In this document: positions 34,101 through 44,800 of the stretch, one piece after another
How the letters are laid out: the number at the start of each line of letters is the position of its first letter
How positions within the stretch are numbered: position 1 is the stretch's first letter
Assembly: GCA_021397835.1 (NCBI GenBank)
Contig: JAJFZO010000882.1
Location: 3,228,501 to 3,292,500, forward strand
DNA length: 64,000 bases
Reading direction: 5' to 3'
From: Moringa oleifera
Taxonomy: Eukaryota > Streptophyta > Magnoliopsida > Brassicales > Moringaceae
The notes under the pieces: generated by a model
The model's database searches: none
What the model was told of the DNA's origin: nothing
The model's input: only the letters and a program-made list of their open reading frames with translations
Program-made: the position numbers and the translations under genes

Positions 34101-37100
34101 TTTGCATCTCCCAATTCTCAAATCCTCAAGGGCAGTGAGACGTTGAATCGCTCCAGAGTGAAGAAGTGATTTCAAATTGTGACATTTCCAAATTGAAAGC
34201 TCCTTCAATGAGACAACATGTTGAAGGGACTCCGGTAAAGACTCCAGCTTCGGAAGTCCTCTAATTTCCAACCTTGAAAGACTTTGAAGCCCTTGAAATT
34301 GCTCTTGCGAAAGATCTAGCTCTGCGCATTCTTTAATTGTCAAAGATTCAAGGGCAGTGAGACGTTGAATCGCTCCAGAGGGAAGAAGTGATTTCAAATT
34401 GGGACATTCCCAAATTGAAAGCTTCTTCAATGAGACAACATGTTGAAGGGACTCCGGTAAAGACTCCAGCTTCGGAAGTTCTCCAATACGCAGCCTTGAA
34501 AGACGTTGAAGGCCTTGAAATTGCTCTTGCGAAAGATCTAGCTCTTTGCATCCCCAAATTGTCAAAGATTCAAGGGCAGTGAGACGTTGAATCGCTCCAG
34601 AGGGAAGAAGTGATTTCAAATTGGGACATTCCCAAATTGAAAGCTCCTTCAATGAGACAACATGTTGAAGGGACTCCGGCAAAGTCTCCAGCTTCGGAAG
34701 TCCTCCAATGTTCAGACTTTCAAGGCCTTGAAATTGCAAGTCATCTAAATCTGAGAGATCCAGCTCTTTGCAGTCAGTTATCCTCAACTTCTCAAGAGCA
34801 GTGAGATGTTGCAACACTCCAGACACAGAATTCAGCCTTCCACATCTTTCAATAGTTAGAGAGCGGAGACAAGTTAAGCCTCTGAAGCCTTCCTCTGCTA
34901 GACATTCTAGATCCTCAAGCGACCATATTGTAAGAGACTTTAATTTAGAGAGAGGAAAAGGCAGTGATGAAGATGTTGAACAGCTCATCTTCATCTTCAT
35001 CCTCATTGTCTGTTGCACTAGCTTCCAGCTGCTACCTTCCGCCACCAATATTACTTCCACAGAAGGAAAGGATGGCATGGTACTCAACTTAGGGCAATCT
35101 CGGACAAATAACTGGGAAAGACAAGGAAACCAAGGCAGCTCTCTCCCTTTCTCATTATGGTCGTCCCTCCTTCTTCCCCATCCATTGAGATTTGGACAAC
35201 CACAAAGATCGAGTTTCTTCAAGGATGGGAAGACAGAGTCCCAATGAACATCGTTCTCCTCTATTATATACTCCATATTATCTGCGAAATGGATCTCTAA
35301 GGACTGGAGACATGTCAACCGATCTAACCCTGGCAGATGCCGGCAATTTGTGACGTTCCGTAGCCTAAGACCGACAAGATTCGTGAGTGAAGAAAGCCAA
35401 CTTGGAAACCTCGCACCATCGTAGTCCTCCACAGACAACTGTTTCAGATTAGGATGGGGCTCCAGAAATTCCATTGACATGTCCTCATCAGCAACTGTAG
35501 ATGGTTCATCACTATTTCTGTCCCATCTTAAGTTCAACGATTGAAGATGCTTCTTTGCTTTCAAGTTGGCTGCCCTGCATTCCCCTGCGCCGTTCTTCAA
35601 ATACCCAAGATTCTCGATCGTTAGGTCTCCTCTCAGGTTGTTGAGCCCATTCAGTTCACTGAGACCAGCGCTAGGCTCCCCATTTGGATCATCTCTGTTG
35701 TCCACTATAAATCTGTCTAATCTTTGTAAGGAACTCAACTGCCCTATTCCTCGTGGCATATAACTCAACTCATCACATCCCTCAATCTCAAGACATCTAA
35801 GACTCACCAATTTTCTTATTTTTGGAGGAAGTCTCTGGAGATTGGAACAATTCAAGAGTTTGAGCACTTGCAGATTTTGCAGCTTTGTAATAGAATTAGG
35901 AAGAGTCTCTAAGTCGTCGCTTCCAAAAAAGGTGAGATACCTCAAGTGTTTCAACTTACCAATTGAGTTGGGAACAGTCACGAAGTTCAAATCATGAAAC
36001 TCCAATGTACGCAACTTTCTTGAATTTAAGATTATTGAATTGAGCTGTGCCTCACTACGGATGTCACGAAAAGGAAGCCACAATAATGTTCGAATCTTAT
36101 TTTGCTCGAGTAAAGCCGTTGGAATTTGCCATGAGGCCGAATCTATATCAAAAAAATGAAATGACACATGACGAGTTTTCTCATCAATAAGAGATTCATC
36201 ATTTGAGTTGCTCATGAGGACGCTTTCCGTGCCTCCAACTGATATTGCAAGATCATGCATTAAGTCATGCATCTTACAATATCTTACATTACCCCATTTA
36301 TCATTTTCCACATCTTGAAAGAAAGACCTGCAAAGCAATTCTTTAAAATACTCCATCCCTATATCTTCAAGACATTGTCCTTGATTAGATGATTCAATAA
36401 GACCTTGTGCCATCCAAAGATAGATCAATTCCAATACATCGATTCTGTGATCTTTAGGAAAAAGCTTGCAATAAGCAAAACAGTTTTTCAAGTATGATGG
36501 AAGGTAATCGTAACTCAGCTTAAGTGTTGGTAAAATATCATCATCTTGCTGAGTTATTCCTGAAAATTCTTCATTTTCAAACAAAGACCACTCTCTTTCT
36601 GGATCTTTAAAATAAAGTAGACCTCCAATTGTTTTAATGGCAAGAGGAACACCAGCACACTTCCGTACAATCTTCTTTCCAATTTCAACAACACCTTCAT
36701 TCTTTGGCTCCTCCCCTCGTTTAGCTGCAACTCTCATGAATAAGTCCCAAGCCTCATTTTCCGATAAACCTTTTAAAACATACGGGGATGATACACCCAC
36801 TGCTTCTGCTACTTTTGTACTACGTGCGGTTACTATCATCCGACTTCCTTTCATACCATCCCTTAGCAAATGTTCCAAATTAAGCCATTTATTTCTATCC
36901 TCGTTCCACACATCATCTAAGATAAGTAAATATTTCTTCCCATCAATTTTTTCCCGAAACTGATTTTGCAATTGGTCCATCTCAAGGTCTCCGGGATCCC
37001 TATATGTTACAGATTTTATCATTTTTTTCACAATTAACTTGACATCAAAAGGATCGGAGACACACACCCACACTCTAAGATCAAAACTCTTTTGGACTAT

Positions 37101-37742
37101 CTCATCATTGTAAACAAATTGAGCAAGTGTGGTCTTCCCTAATCCTCCAATCCCCACAATTGGAACCACCAAAATATTTTCTTCGGAATTGAGAAGCATC
37201 TTTATTATTTTTTCTTTATCCTCGTCTCTTCCAATAACATCATCTCCACAGACATAAGAGTGAGTCTCCCTGCCCCCTCTCATATAAGATTTCTCTTCCA
37301 CCGGACCCTCCTGTAAGTGGAACCTGACTCTATCTTTTGAAATGGCATCTAGTCTTTTCCTAATGGCCTTAATTTTGCTACCCATCTTAAAGCAATAAGC
37401 AAACTGATTAGACCGAGAGAAGAAGAGACGCACCTGCCTTCTCATGTCATTTCCAATACTACTCATCAGTTGTCGCTGCAAGGCTTCGGTGGAGAAATCA
37501 TCCAACAAGTCATCTGCATCGTACATAGCATCTTTCAGCCTGCCAAGCCAAACTCTCACTTGCTCGTTTTGGGCATGCTGCTTCTCTGCATCCGAAAGCA
37601 CTGCTTTGATAGTGCAAACGGTGTCCTTGAGTTCTTCGAGCTCATCTTTTGCACCCCACCACAATGCAATCTCTTGAACAACATGGGAACCCAGCTTCTT
37701 GATTAGCTCGGCAGCAAGTTGAAAGAGAACTGCCTCTGCCAT
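33792..37742 (-). CDS. CNL-B: CC-NB-ARC-LRR disease-resistance protein, 1316 residues
   Basis: This probable intracellular immune receptor is the longest in the window. The start is the ATG at 37742 (MAEAVLFQLAAELIKKLGSH). The coiled coil covers 1-155 with DADDLLDDF near 75-83. NB-ARC shows P-loop GIGGLGKTT (198-206), WVCVSDPFDV, kinase-2 LILDDVW, RNBS-B GSRMIVTAR, CAGVPLAI, CFAYCKLFP and MHD near 492-494. The RNBS-B alanine (TAR for the commoner TTR) is shared with CNL-C and D. The LRR holds four copies of the 222-bp unit. The stop TAA is followed at once by AG|GTTAGT, a donor shared by the family. The 5' flank is shared with C and D. The 3' 300 nt are identical by eye to CNL-D, suggesting recent exchange. 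Confidence 0.95.
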   Translation of the reverse strand: MAEAVLFQLAAELIKKLGSHVVQEIALWWGAKDELEELKDTVCTIKAVLSDAEKQHAQNEQVRVWLGRLKDAMYDADDLLDDFSTEALQRQLMSSIGNDMRRQVRLFFSRSNQFAYCFKMGSKIKAIRKRLDAISKDRVRFHLQEGPVEEKSYMRGGRETHSYVCGDDVIGRDEDKEKIIKMLLNSEENILVVPIVGIGGLGKTTLAQFVYNDEIVQKSFDLRVWVCVSDPFDVKLIVKKMIKSVTYRDPGDLEMDQLQNQFREKIDGKKYLLILDDVWNEDRNKWLNLEHLLRDGMKGSRMIVTARSTKVAEAVGVSSPYVLKGLSENEAWDLFMRVAAKRGEEPKNEGVVEIGKKIVRKCAGVPLAIKTIGGLLYFKDPEREWSLFENEEFSGITQQDDDILPTLKLSYDYLPSYLKNCFAYCKLFPKDHRIDVLELIYLWMAQGLIESSNQGQCLEDIGMEYFKELLCRSFFQDVENDKWGNVRYCKMHDLMHDLAISVGGTESVLMSNSNDESLIDEKTRHVSFHFFDIDSASWQIPTALLEQNKIRTLLWLPFRDIRSEAQLNSIILNSRKLRTLEFHDLNFVTVPNSIGKLKHLRYLTFFGSDDLETLPNSITKLQNLQVLKLLNCSNLQRLPPKIRKLVSLRCLEIEGCDELSYMPRGIGQLSSLQRLDRFIVDNRDDPNGEPSAGLSELNGLNNLRGDLTIENLGYLKNGAGECRAANLKAKKHLQSLNLRWDRNSDEPSTVADEDMSMEFLEPHPNLKQLSVEDYDGARFPSWLSSLTNLVGLRLRNVTNCRHLPGLDRLTCLQSLEIHFADNMEYIIEENDVHWDSVFPSLKKLDLCGCPNLNGWGRRRDDHNEKGRELPWFPCLSQLFVRDCPKLSTMPSFPSVEVILVAEGSSWKLVQQTMRMKMKMSCSTSSSLPFPLSKLKSLTIWSLEDLECLAEEGFRGLTCLRSLTIERCGRLNSVSGVLQHLTALEKLRITDCKELDLSDLDDLQFQGLESLNIGGLPKLETLPESLQHVVSLKELSIWECPNLKSLLPSGAIQRLTALESLTIWGCKELDLSQEQFQGLQRLSRLRIGELPKLESLPESLQHVVSLKKLSIWECPNLKSLLPSGAIQRLTALESLTIKECAELDLSQEQFQGLQSLSRLEIRGLPKLESLPESLQHVVSLKELSIWKCHNLKSLLHSGAIQRLTALEDLRIGRCKELDLSQEQFQGLQSLSRLEIRGLPKLESLPESLQHVVSLKKLTIWKCPNLKSFPVWMDRLTSLRDLDIQGCPHLSETCQKDAGTDWPKIAHIPFIRIDGWRL
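34001..34888 (-). repeat. 222-bp LRR repeat array in CNL-B (four copies)
   Basis: The landmark GAAGGGACTCCGG occurs at 34001, 34223, 34445 and 34667, each 222 bp apart. Each unit encodes 74 residues (SLQHVVSLKELSIWECPNLK, then SLLPSGAIQRLTAL, CKELDLSQEQFQG and PKLESLPE). Differences between units cluster at a few LRR positions (WECPN/WKCHN, PSG/HSG, CKE/CAE). Confidence 0.9.
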
Positions 37743-38770
37743 TATCACTGAACCGTTATTGAGGTGAAAGCAGATTTAGTCAGAAACAAATTCGTAAGTG
37801 TTTAAGATTTGCAAGAGGAAGAGTAGGTTGCAGTGAAATCTTGACTAGCTTTATGGACTGTTGTGAACAATTCCTGCTCTTCCATCTAGACTTTTCATCC
37901 TTGATCATGGAAAGCGTGACAACCAAGTTTGTCTGAAAAGTCTCGTCTTGTGGCAAAGCAGCTTTCAACGCCCCACCACCCTCAATATTAAACTATTGCA
38001 GCAGAGACTTCACCCATTCCTCAATTATTTATTACAAGAGGAAACCCACAAACACTTTACCAGGAAAAATTAACTCTGGCATACTCATCTGTATATTAAA
38101 GAACTTCTAATTCGGCATCCATGTTCGAACGCCAGTTACCATAAGAGATTAATACAACTTTTGATGAATTTTTAATCTTAGACGTCCATCGAGCTTTAAT
38201 CCCAGTTACCATAAGAGATTAAATTAAAATATTTTTCCCTAAATTTATCATTCATTATCAGTAAAACTTCATTAATATTGAGGAGTATGTTATGCATTCT
38301 AGATATCATCTTCCAAATTAGCAATCAAAGAAAGCAAATGACTATTTACTTTTAAGTATCAATTACCATCTTATTTTATAAAACAGGCAAGCTCACCTAT
38401 GTTGACAATTTATGTGCTTATTATTTTCAAATAAATGCGACAATTACCATCAAGACCTCAGTCAAAATGCAGAAACTATGAGGCGGAGACAAGATGCATA
38501 AAGGTGCATAAATTATTAAAGGATTTTTCATCCTCTGAGTAATTGCAAGCATTACAGACAAGTTTTGCCTTAAAAGTCTTTCATGTTGTCCAAAAGCAGC
38601 TTTCAATACCCCACCACCCTCAATTGTTATTGCAGCAGAGACTTTACCACAATCCTAAATTGTTTGATACAAGAGGGTCCAGGAAGCCGCAAGCACTTAC
38701 AAGGAAAAGTCAATTGTGGCATACTCATCTATAAATTAAAGACCTTCTCATTCAGCATCCTGTCTTGATT
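37743..38770. repeat. B/C/D-type CNL 5' flank with two promoter modules, copy 1
   Basis: The block is nearly the same as 45187-46215 and 62986-64000. Two related modules occur, near 37905-38110 and 38545-38760. Each reads (C)AGACAAG/TTTGTCTGAAAAGTC, AGCAGCTTTCAA, CCCCACCACCCTCAAT, then ATTGCAGCAGAGACTT and ACAAGAGG. Between them CCAGTTACCATAAGAGATTAA occurs twice. No protein-coding region is supported. Confidence 0.75.
37780..37908 (-). other. Conserved upstream ORF before CNL-B (42 codons)
   Basis: An ATG at 37908 opens MIKDEKSRWKSRNCSQQSIK and stops 37 nt before the CNL-B start codon. The same frame with the same protein lies before CNL-C (45352-45224) and CNL-D (63151-63023). Reading upstream of 37908 is open but begins with TTG. 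Conservation may merely reflect recent duplication. Confidence 0.4.
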
Positions 38771-39376
38771 ATGATACAATTGGTGCCTTTTCAGTTAAGG
38801 TCAACTCAAGCATTCAATATAAGAAAATGTCTTTTAACTTTCCATATCTAAATTGATCATCATAAAGCTATTCATTAATATCATGATACTGAGCAAGATC
38901 ATACATGCATGACTTACAATGAAGTAATAAGGTTTAATTTAGTCTTTGTGAATATGCAATCTTGACCAAGATATTAGTGATGCCAATACCCAGACAGATT
39001 TCAGGGTGAAGCATTGCAGTGTTTAATTGCATGAAGAAATAATACAAATTAGCATTTTCGTATTCCATTAATTAGTTATCTAAATTGGATGAATTCCATG
39101 ACCATATAATTTTATTCTGAAGTAAAACTTAAAAAGGAACAGAAATGAAAAAAAAACAAAATAGAAGAATGAGATAGTTACCACTCAATTTTTAGATATT
39201 AATGGAAGAAATGTAGTGTTGATAAGGTGCATCAGTTGGATCTCTGTTTCTGCCAGTGATGAAGAAGGGAAAGAAAGAAGGATGGGCGAGACTGTTTAAA
39301 TGTTCAAAATAATTGAAGCTGAGTAGTAGAAATACAATTAGGGAGCTTTACAAGTCCTGAATAATTGTGCCACCAA

Positions 39377-39876
39377 TTCTTATATACAGGATGTGAGCAA
39401 TCTTGGGCCAATCAGTACCAATGTCTTTTTTGGCATGCTTTAGACTAGTGGGGACAATCCCAAAAATTCAAATTTTGTAACGAGGTAAGTCCATCCATCC
39501 CAAGAGGCAGTGACCTCAAATTGGAACATTTCCAAATTGCAAGAGTCTTCAACGAGACAACAGGTTGAAATGACAGGACTCCGGCAAAGATACCAGCTTC
39601 GGAAGTCCTCCAATATGCAGCATCCAAAGACTTTGAAGGCCCTGAAATTGCAACTCATCTAAATCTGGAAGATCCAGCTCTTTGCAGGACTACATTTCAT
39701 CAACTCCCCAAGGGCAGTGAGATGTTGCAACACACCACAGAGAGAATTCAGCCTTTCACATCTTTCAATATTCAGAGAGCGGAGACAAGTTAAGCCCCTG
39801 AAGCCTTCCTCTGGCAGACATAGATCCTCAATCAACCACAATTCAAGAGACTTTAATTTGGAGAGAGGAAAAGACC
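39377..39876 (-). pseudogene. Frameshifted LRR C-terminal CNL relic
   Basis: It matches the end of CNL-C and the 41.3 kb fragment: TGGGCCAATCAGTACCA (tail DWPKIA), the LPESLQ unit interrupted by extra bases (GTTGAAATGACAGGACTCCG), then CSPLDLQFQG-like and LEEGFRGLTCLRS codons. Several frame shifts and stops break it. It ends abruptly at about 39876, where unrelated sequence begins. Confidence 0.8.
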
Positions 39877-40140
39877 CGAAGAAGAACCTGGCTTTGCCTG
39901 CCTGACCAACAAAGTTGCTAAAGAAATCGTTGTAGTGAGTACTTGACCACTTACAAGAAATGGGAATTGCCTAGAAGAGATCACTTGGCTAAAACAGTTG
40001 AGATGCTAATCGGCTTCTCTAATCAAATGGGTCTCTTTCTTTCTGGTTCTAAAAGCAGGAAGTTTAAGGTTCATGAAGAGGAGGGCTTATGGAGCATAGA
40101 TGATAAGTTATACAGTTCACAGTGTACATAATCCGTTTCA
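39877..40140 (+). other. Unrecognised exon-like segment inserted beside the LRR relic
   Basis: After the LRR relic ends at GAAAAGAC the composition and codon pattern change. The plus strand can be read as YLTTYKKWELPRRDHLAKTV, continuing EMLIGFSNQMGLFLSG and SIDDKLYSSQCT to a TAA at 40129, with stops further up. It looks like part of a real protein gene carried into the cluster, but the family was not recognised and it is not intact. Confidence 0.35.
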
Positions 40141-41338
40141 ATCATATTAAGTTCTTGTACAGATTGGATGAGATTGGGCCTTTAAATTTCATTTTATCAT
40201 GTAATACAAGTTAAGATCATTTAAACCCATTTGTTAAGAAGTCATGGTTAACCATTTTGTGATTTCTCTGTACTTTTTTAACAATGGTTTTAAATCTTTA
40301 GGTGTCATTCACCCCTTTCATCTTCTTCTTCTCTGGATTACTTTTCTTGAAAGGGGAAAAAAGAAAGGAAAACTGATTTTTAGTGGGTAGAACTTTGAGT
40401 TATGATTTTCTGTCCCTAACTGGAAAGGAATTAAAAAAGGAATATTTTCCAGGAAAAACCACATGCACATGGCAGCATATGATTCACACAGTGCAGATTT
40501 GGTTATTGAGTACACGACATGTAATTATCAATATGCTATATATCGGATCAACTCATTACGTGAAATAAAACGACAAACACTGCAAAATGATGGATTTCAA
40601 TTTAAGTAATGACTATTAATATTTGTTCCTTCAAAGGGTTAAAAAGAGAAGAAAATGTATGTTAGTATATCTAAATACATAAAGCTGCATGACTACAATG
40701 AAATAAAATAATGAATAGGTAAATATTTATTAAAGTTTATAATATTACGAGAAGCTAACAGCCTGGAACACAGTACTCCCTGCAGTAATTTCCTAAAGCC
40801 AGTTTCTTGAACCTTTCTATTCCTTTGACATGGTTAACAGACCAGGCCACACAGCCACATCTGAAAAATTATGGAAGAAAGATGAAGATGAATGTGACCC
40901 CACATGCATGAGTTGCAATGAAGTTTCAAGGCTTAATTTGGTGATTATCAATATGCAATCTTGAAGCAGCCGTGATGAGTATGATCCCACACCCATGACA
41001 CATTTCAGTTGCAGATACTACATGAAGAAATGATACAAACTGGTATTTTCATATTTCAATTAGTTACCTAAATGGGATGGATACCTTGACCACATAAATT
41101 ATTCTAAAAGTGAAACTAAAATTGAACAGAAATGAAAAAAAACAAAATAGAAGAACTGAGATAATCACCTGCAGTCAACTTGTAGATATTAAAGGAAGGA
41201 ATGTAGTGCGGATAAGGTGCATCAGTTGGGTCTCTATTTCTGCAAGTCATGAAGAATAGAAAGAAGGAAGGATGGGTGAGAGTGTTTAAATATGCAGAAG
41301 AATTGAAGGATGAGGAGTTGAATACAAATTACCAACCT
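40140..41338. other. Spacer and CNL 3'-flank relic
   Basis: No gene is seen to about 40500. From there landmarks of the CNL 3' flank appear: AATTATCAATATGCTATATA, GAATAGGTAAATATTTATTAA near 40715, CCTAAAGCCA near 40793, TCAATATGCAATCTTGAAGC near 40948, and the 3'UTR exon ACCTGCAGTCAACTTGTAGA at 41167. They serve the truncated fragment at 41.3 kb. Confidence 0.6.
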
Positions 41339-41716
41339 TTAAAATAACCATTGAATCATTTCGTCGTCAATTTCGATATGTGGGATGTGAGCAATCTTGG
41401 GCCAATCAGTGCCAGCGTCTTTTTGGCATGTTTTAGACAAGTGGGGACAATCCCAAAAATTCAAATTTCGTAAAGAAGTAAGTCGATCCATCCCAACAGG
41501 AAGTGACCTCAAATTAGGACAATTCAAAATTTCAAGCTTCTTCAACGAGATAACAAGTTGAAGGGACTCCGGTAAAGACACCAGCTTCGGAAGTCCTGCT
41601 ATCATCAGCCTTGAAAGACTTTCAAGGCCTTGAAATTGCAAGTCATCTAAATCTGAGAGAACCAGCTCTTTGCATTCCCAAATTGATAAATTCTCAAGGG
41701 CAGTGAGATGCATCAA
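41339..41716 (-). pseudogene. C-terminal LRR fragment abutting the CNL-C 3'UTR
   Basis: About 125 codons are open (HLTALENLSIWECKELVLSD to GCP-like CPHLSKTCQKDAGTDWPKIA and a terminal IDDEMIQWLF). It has its own predicted donor after the stop (TTAAAG|GTTGGTAA). It is cut at 41716 by sequence matching a CNL 3'UTR exon (CTGCAGTCAACTTGTAGATA), and GCATCAATATCT is duplicated around the joint. CC and NB-ARC are absent. Confidence 0.85.
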
Positions 41717-41895
41717 TATCTGCAGTCAACTTGTAGATATTGGTGGAACAAATGTAGTGTTCACAAGGTGCATCAATATCTCTGTTTCTGCGAGTCATGA
41801 AGAAGAGAAAGAAAGAAGAATAGGTGGGAGTGTTTAAATTAATAAGCAAATTAATTAAACACTAAGGAGTTGAATGCACCTACTAACCTTTAAAA

Positions 41896-44800
41896 TCACT
41901 GTTGAATATCTTCATAGTCAATTGTAATACGTGGGATGTGAGCAATCTTGGGCCAATCAGTGCCAGTGTCTATTTGGCATGTTTTAGACAAGTGAGGACA
42001 ATCCTGGATATCCAATTCTCGTAAAGAGGTGAGACAATTCATCCAAAAAGGCAGTGATGTCAAGTTGGGACATTCATGAATTTCAAGCTGCTTCAATGAG
42101 ACAACATGTTGAAGGGACTCCGGTAAAGATTCTAGCTTTGGCAGCCCCCAAATAGTCAGAATTGAAAGACTTCGAAGGCCTTGAAATTGCAAGTCATCTA
42201 AATCTGAGAGATCCACCTCTTCGCAGTACACTATCTCTAACTTCTCAAGGGCAGTGAGATGTTGCAACACTCCAGATAGAGAATTCAGCCTTTCACAACT
42301 TGCAATAGTTAGAGAGCGGAGACAAGTTAAGCCTCTGAAGCCTTCCTCTGGTAGACATTCTAGATCCTCAATCGACCATAATGCAAGAGACTTCAATTTA
42401 GAGAGAGGAAAAGGCAGCGAAGAAGATGTTGAACAGCTCATCTTCATCCTCATTGTCTGTTGCACTGGCTTCCAGCTGCCTCTATTCCACTCCAATTTTT
42501 CTTCCACCAACGGGAAGGATGGCATGGTACTCAGCTTAGGGCAGTCTCTGACTACTAACTCGGAAAGACAAGGAAACCAAGGCAGCTCTCTCTCTCTCAT
42601 ATTGTGGTCGTCCCTCCTTCTCCACCATCCCTTGAGATTTGGGCATTTCGTAAGCACGAGTTTCTGTAAGGATGGGAAGACAGAGTCCCAATAAACATCG
42701 TTCTCCTCTATATACTCCATATTAATTGCATATGTGATCTTTAAGGACTGGAGACAAGTCAATCGATCTAACTCTGGCAGATGCTGGCAATTTGTGCAGG
42801 CTGATAGTTCAAGATGGACAAGATTCGTTAGTGAAGAAAGCCAACTCGGAAACCTCTCACCTCTGTAGTACCACATAGACAACTCCTTTAGATTATGGTG
42901 GGGCTCCAGCAATTCCATTTGCATGTCCTCATCAGCAATTGCAGATGCTTCATTCCTATTTCTGTTCCAGCATAAGGTCAACGAATGAAGATGCTTCTTG
43001 GCTTTCAAGTTGGCTGCCCTGCATTCCCATGCGCCATTCTTCAAGCACCCAAGATTCTGAATTGTTAGCTCTCCTCTCAGGTTGTTGAGTCCACTGAGTT
43101 CACTGAGACCAGCGCTAGGCTCCCCATTGGCATCATCTCTCTCATCCATTTTAAATATGTCTAATCTCTGTAGGGAACTCAACTGCCCTATTCCTCGTGG
43201 CATGTAACTCAACTTATTACATCCCTTAATCTCAAGACAAGTAAGACTAACTAATTTTCTTATATTTGGAGGAAGTCTCTGGAGATTGTAACAATTCAAG
43301 AGTTTGAGCACTTGCAGATTTTGCAGCTTTGTAATAGAATTAGGAAGGGTCTTTAACTGGGTGTCTCCATAAAAGGTGAGATACCTCAAGTGTTTCAACT
43401 TACCAATTGTGTTAGGAACAGTCACAAGGTTCAAATTAAGAAAGTCCAATGTACGCAACTTTCTTGAATTTAAGATTATTGAATTGAGCTGTGCCTCACT
43501 AGGCCTGCCATAAAAAGAAAGCCACAATAATGTTCGAATCTTATTTTGCTTGAGTAAAGCGGATGGAATTTGCCATGAGGCCGAATCTATATCAAAAAAA
43601 TCAAATGACACATGACGAGTTTTCCCATCAATAAGAGATTCATCATTTGAGTTCCTCATAAGGATGCTTTCCTTGCCCCCAACTGATATCGCAAGATCAT
43701 GCATTAAGTCATGCATCTTACAAGATATTCTTTTCTTCCATTTATCGATTTTCACTTCTTGAAAGAAAGACCTACAAAGCAATTCTTTAAAATACTGCAT
43801 CCCTATCTCTTCAAGACATTGTCTTTGATTAGTTGACTCGATAAAACCTTGTGCCATCCAATAGTATATCAAATCTGATACATCAATTTCATAAGCTTTT
43901 GGAAAAAGCTTGCAGTAAGCAAAACAGTTTTTCAAGTATGATGGAAGGTAATCGTAACTCAGCTTAAGTGTTGGTAAAATATCATCATCTTGCTGAGTTA
44001 TTCCTGAAAATTCTTCATTTTCAAACAAAGACCACTCTCCTTCTGGATCTTTAAAATAAAGTAGACCTCCAATTGTTTTAATGGCAAGAGGAACACCAGC
44101 ACACTTCCGTACAATCTTCTTTCCAATTTCAACAACACCTTCATTCTTTGGCTCCTCCCCTCGTTTAACTGCAACTCTCATGAATAAGCCCCAAGCCTCA
44201 TTTTCCGATAAACCTTTTAACACATACGGGGATGATACACCCACTGCTTCTGCTACTTTTGTACTACGTGCGGTTACTATCATCCGACTTCCTTTCATAC
44301 CATCCCTTAGCAAATGTTCCAAATTAAGCCATTTATTTCTATCCTCGTTCCACACATCATCTAAGATAAGTAAATATTTCTTCCCATCAATTTTTTCCCG
44401 AAACTGATTTTGCAATTGGTCCATCTCAAGGTCTCCGGGATCCCTATATGTTACAGATTTTATCATTTTTTTCACAATTAACTTGACATCAAAAGGATCG
44501 GAGACACACACCCACACTCTAAGATCAAAACTCTTTTGGACTATCTCATCATTGTAAACAAATTGAGCAAGTGTGGTCTTCCCTAATCCTCCAATCCCCA
44601 CAATTGGAACCACCAAAATATTTTCTTCGGAATTGAGAAGCATCTTTATTATTTTTTCTTTATCCTCGTCTCTTCCAATAACATCCTCTCCACAGACATA
44701 AGAGTGAGTCTCCCTGCCCCCTCTCATATAAGATTTCTCTTCCACCGGACCCTCTTGTAAATGGAACCTGACTCTATCTTTTGAAATGGCATCTAGTCTT

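Noticed and set aside
36637..36963. 108-codon plus-strand frame repeated opposite the NB-ARC region (also 44081-44407 and 61880-62206)
   Set aside because: It is an antisense shadow of the conserved kinase-2/RNBS-B/GLPL coding sequence. Its conservation is explained by the minus-strand protein.
37743..37748. CNL start two codons upstream (MIMAE) in CNL-A, B, C and D
   Set aside because: The first codon is GTG, not ATG. The first real ATG gives MAEAVLFQ or MAESIVFD, the family N-terminus.
42254..42694. 146-codon plus-strand frame opposite the CNL-C LRR, and similar frames at 18496-18864 and 34768-35247
   Set aside because: They are antisense to the LRR coding sequence and follow its codon periodicity. 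They recur only because the sense genes are paralogues.
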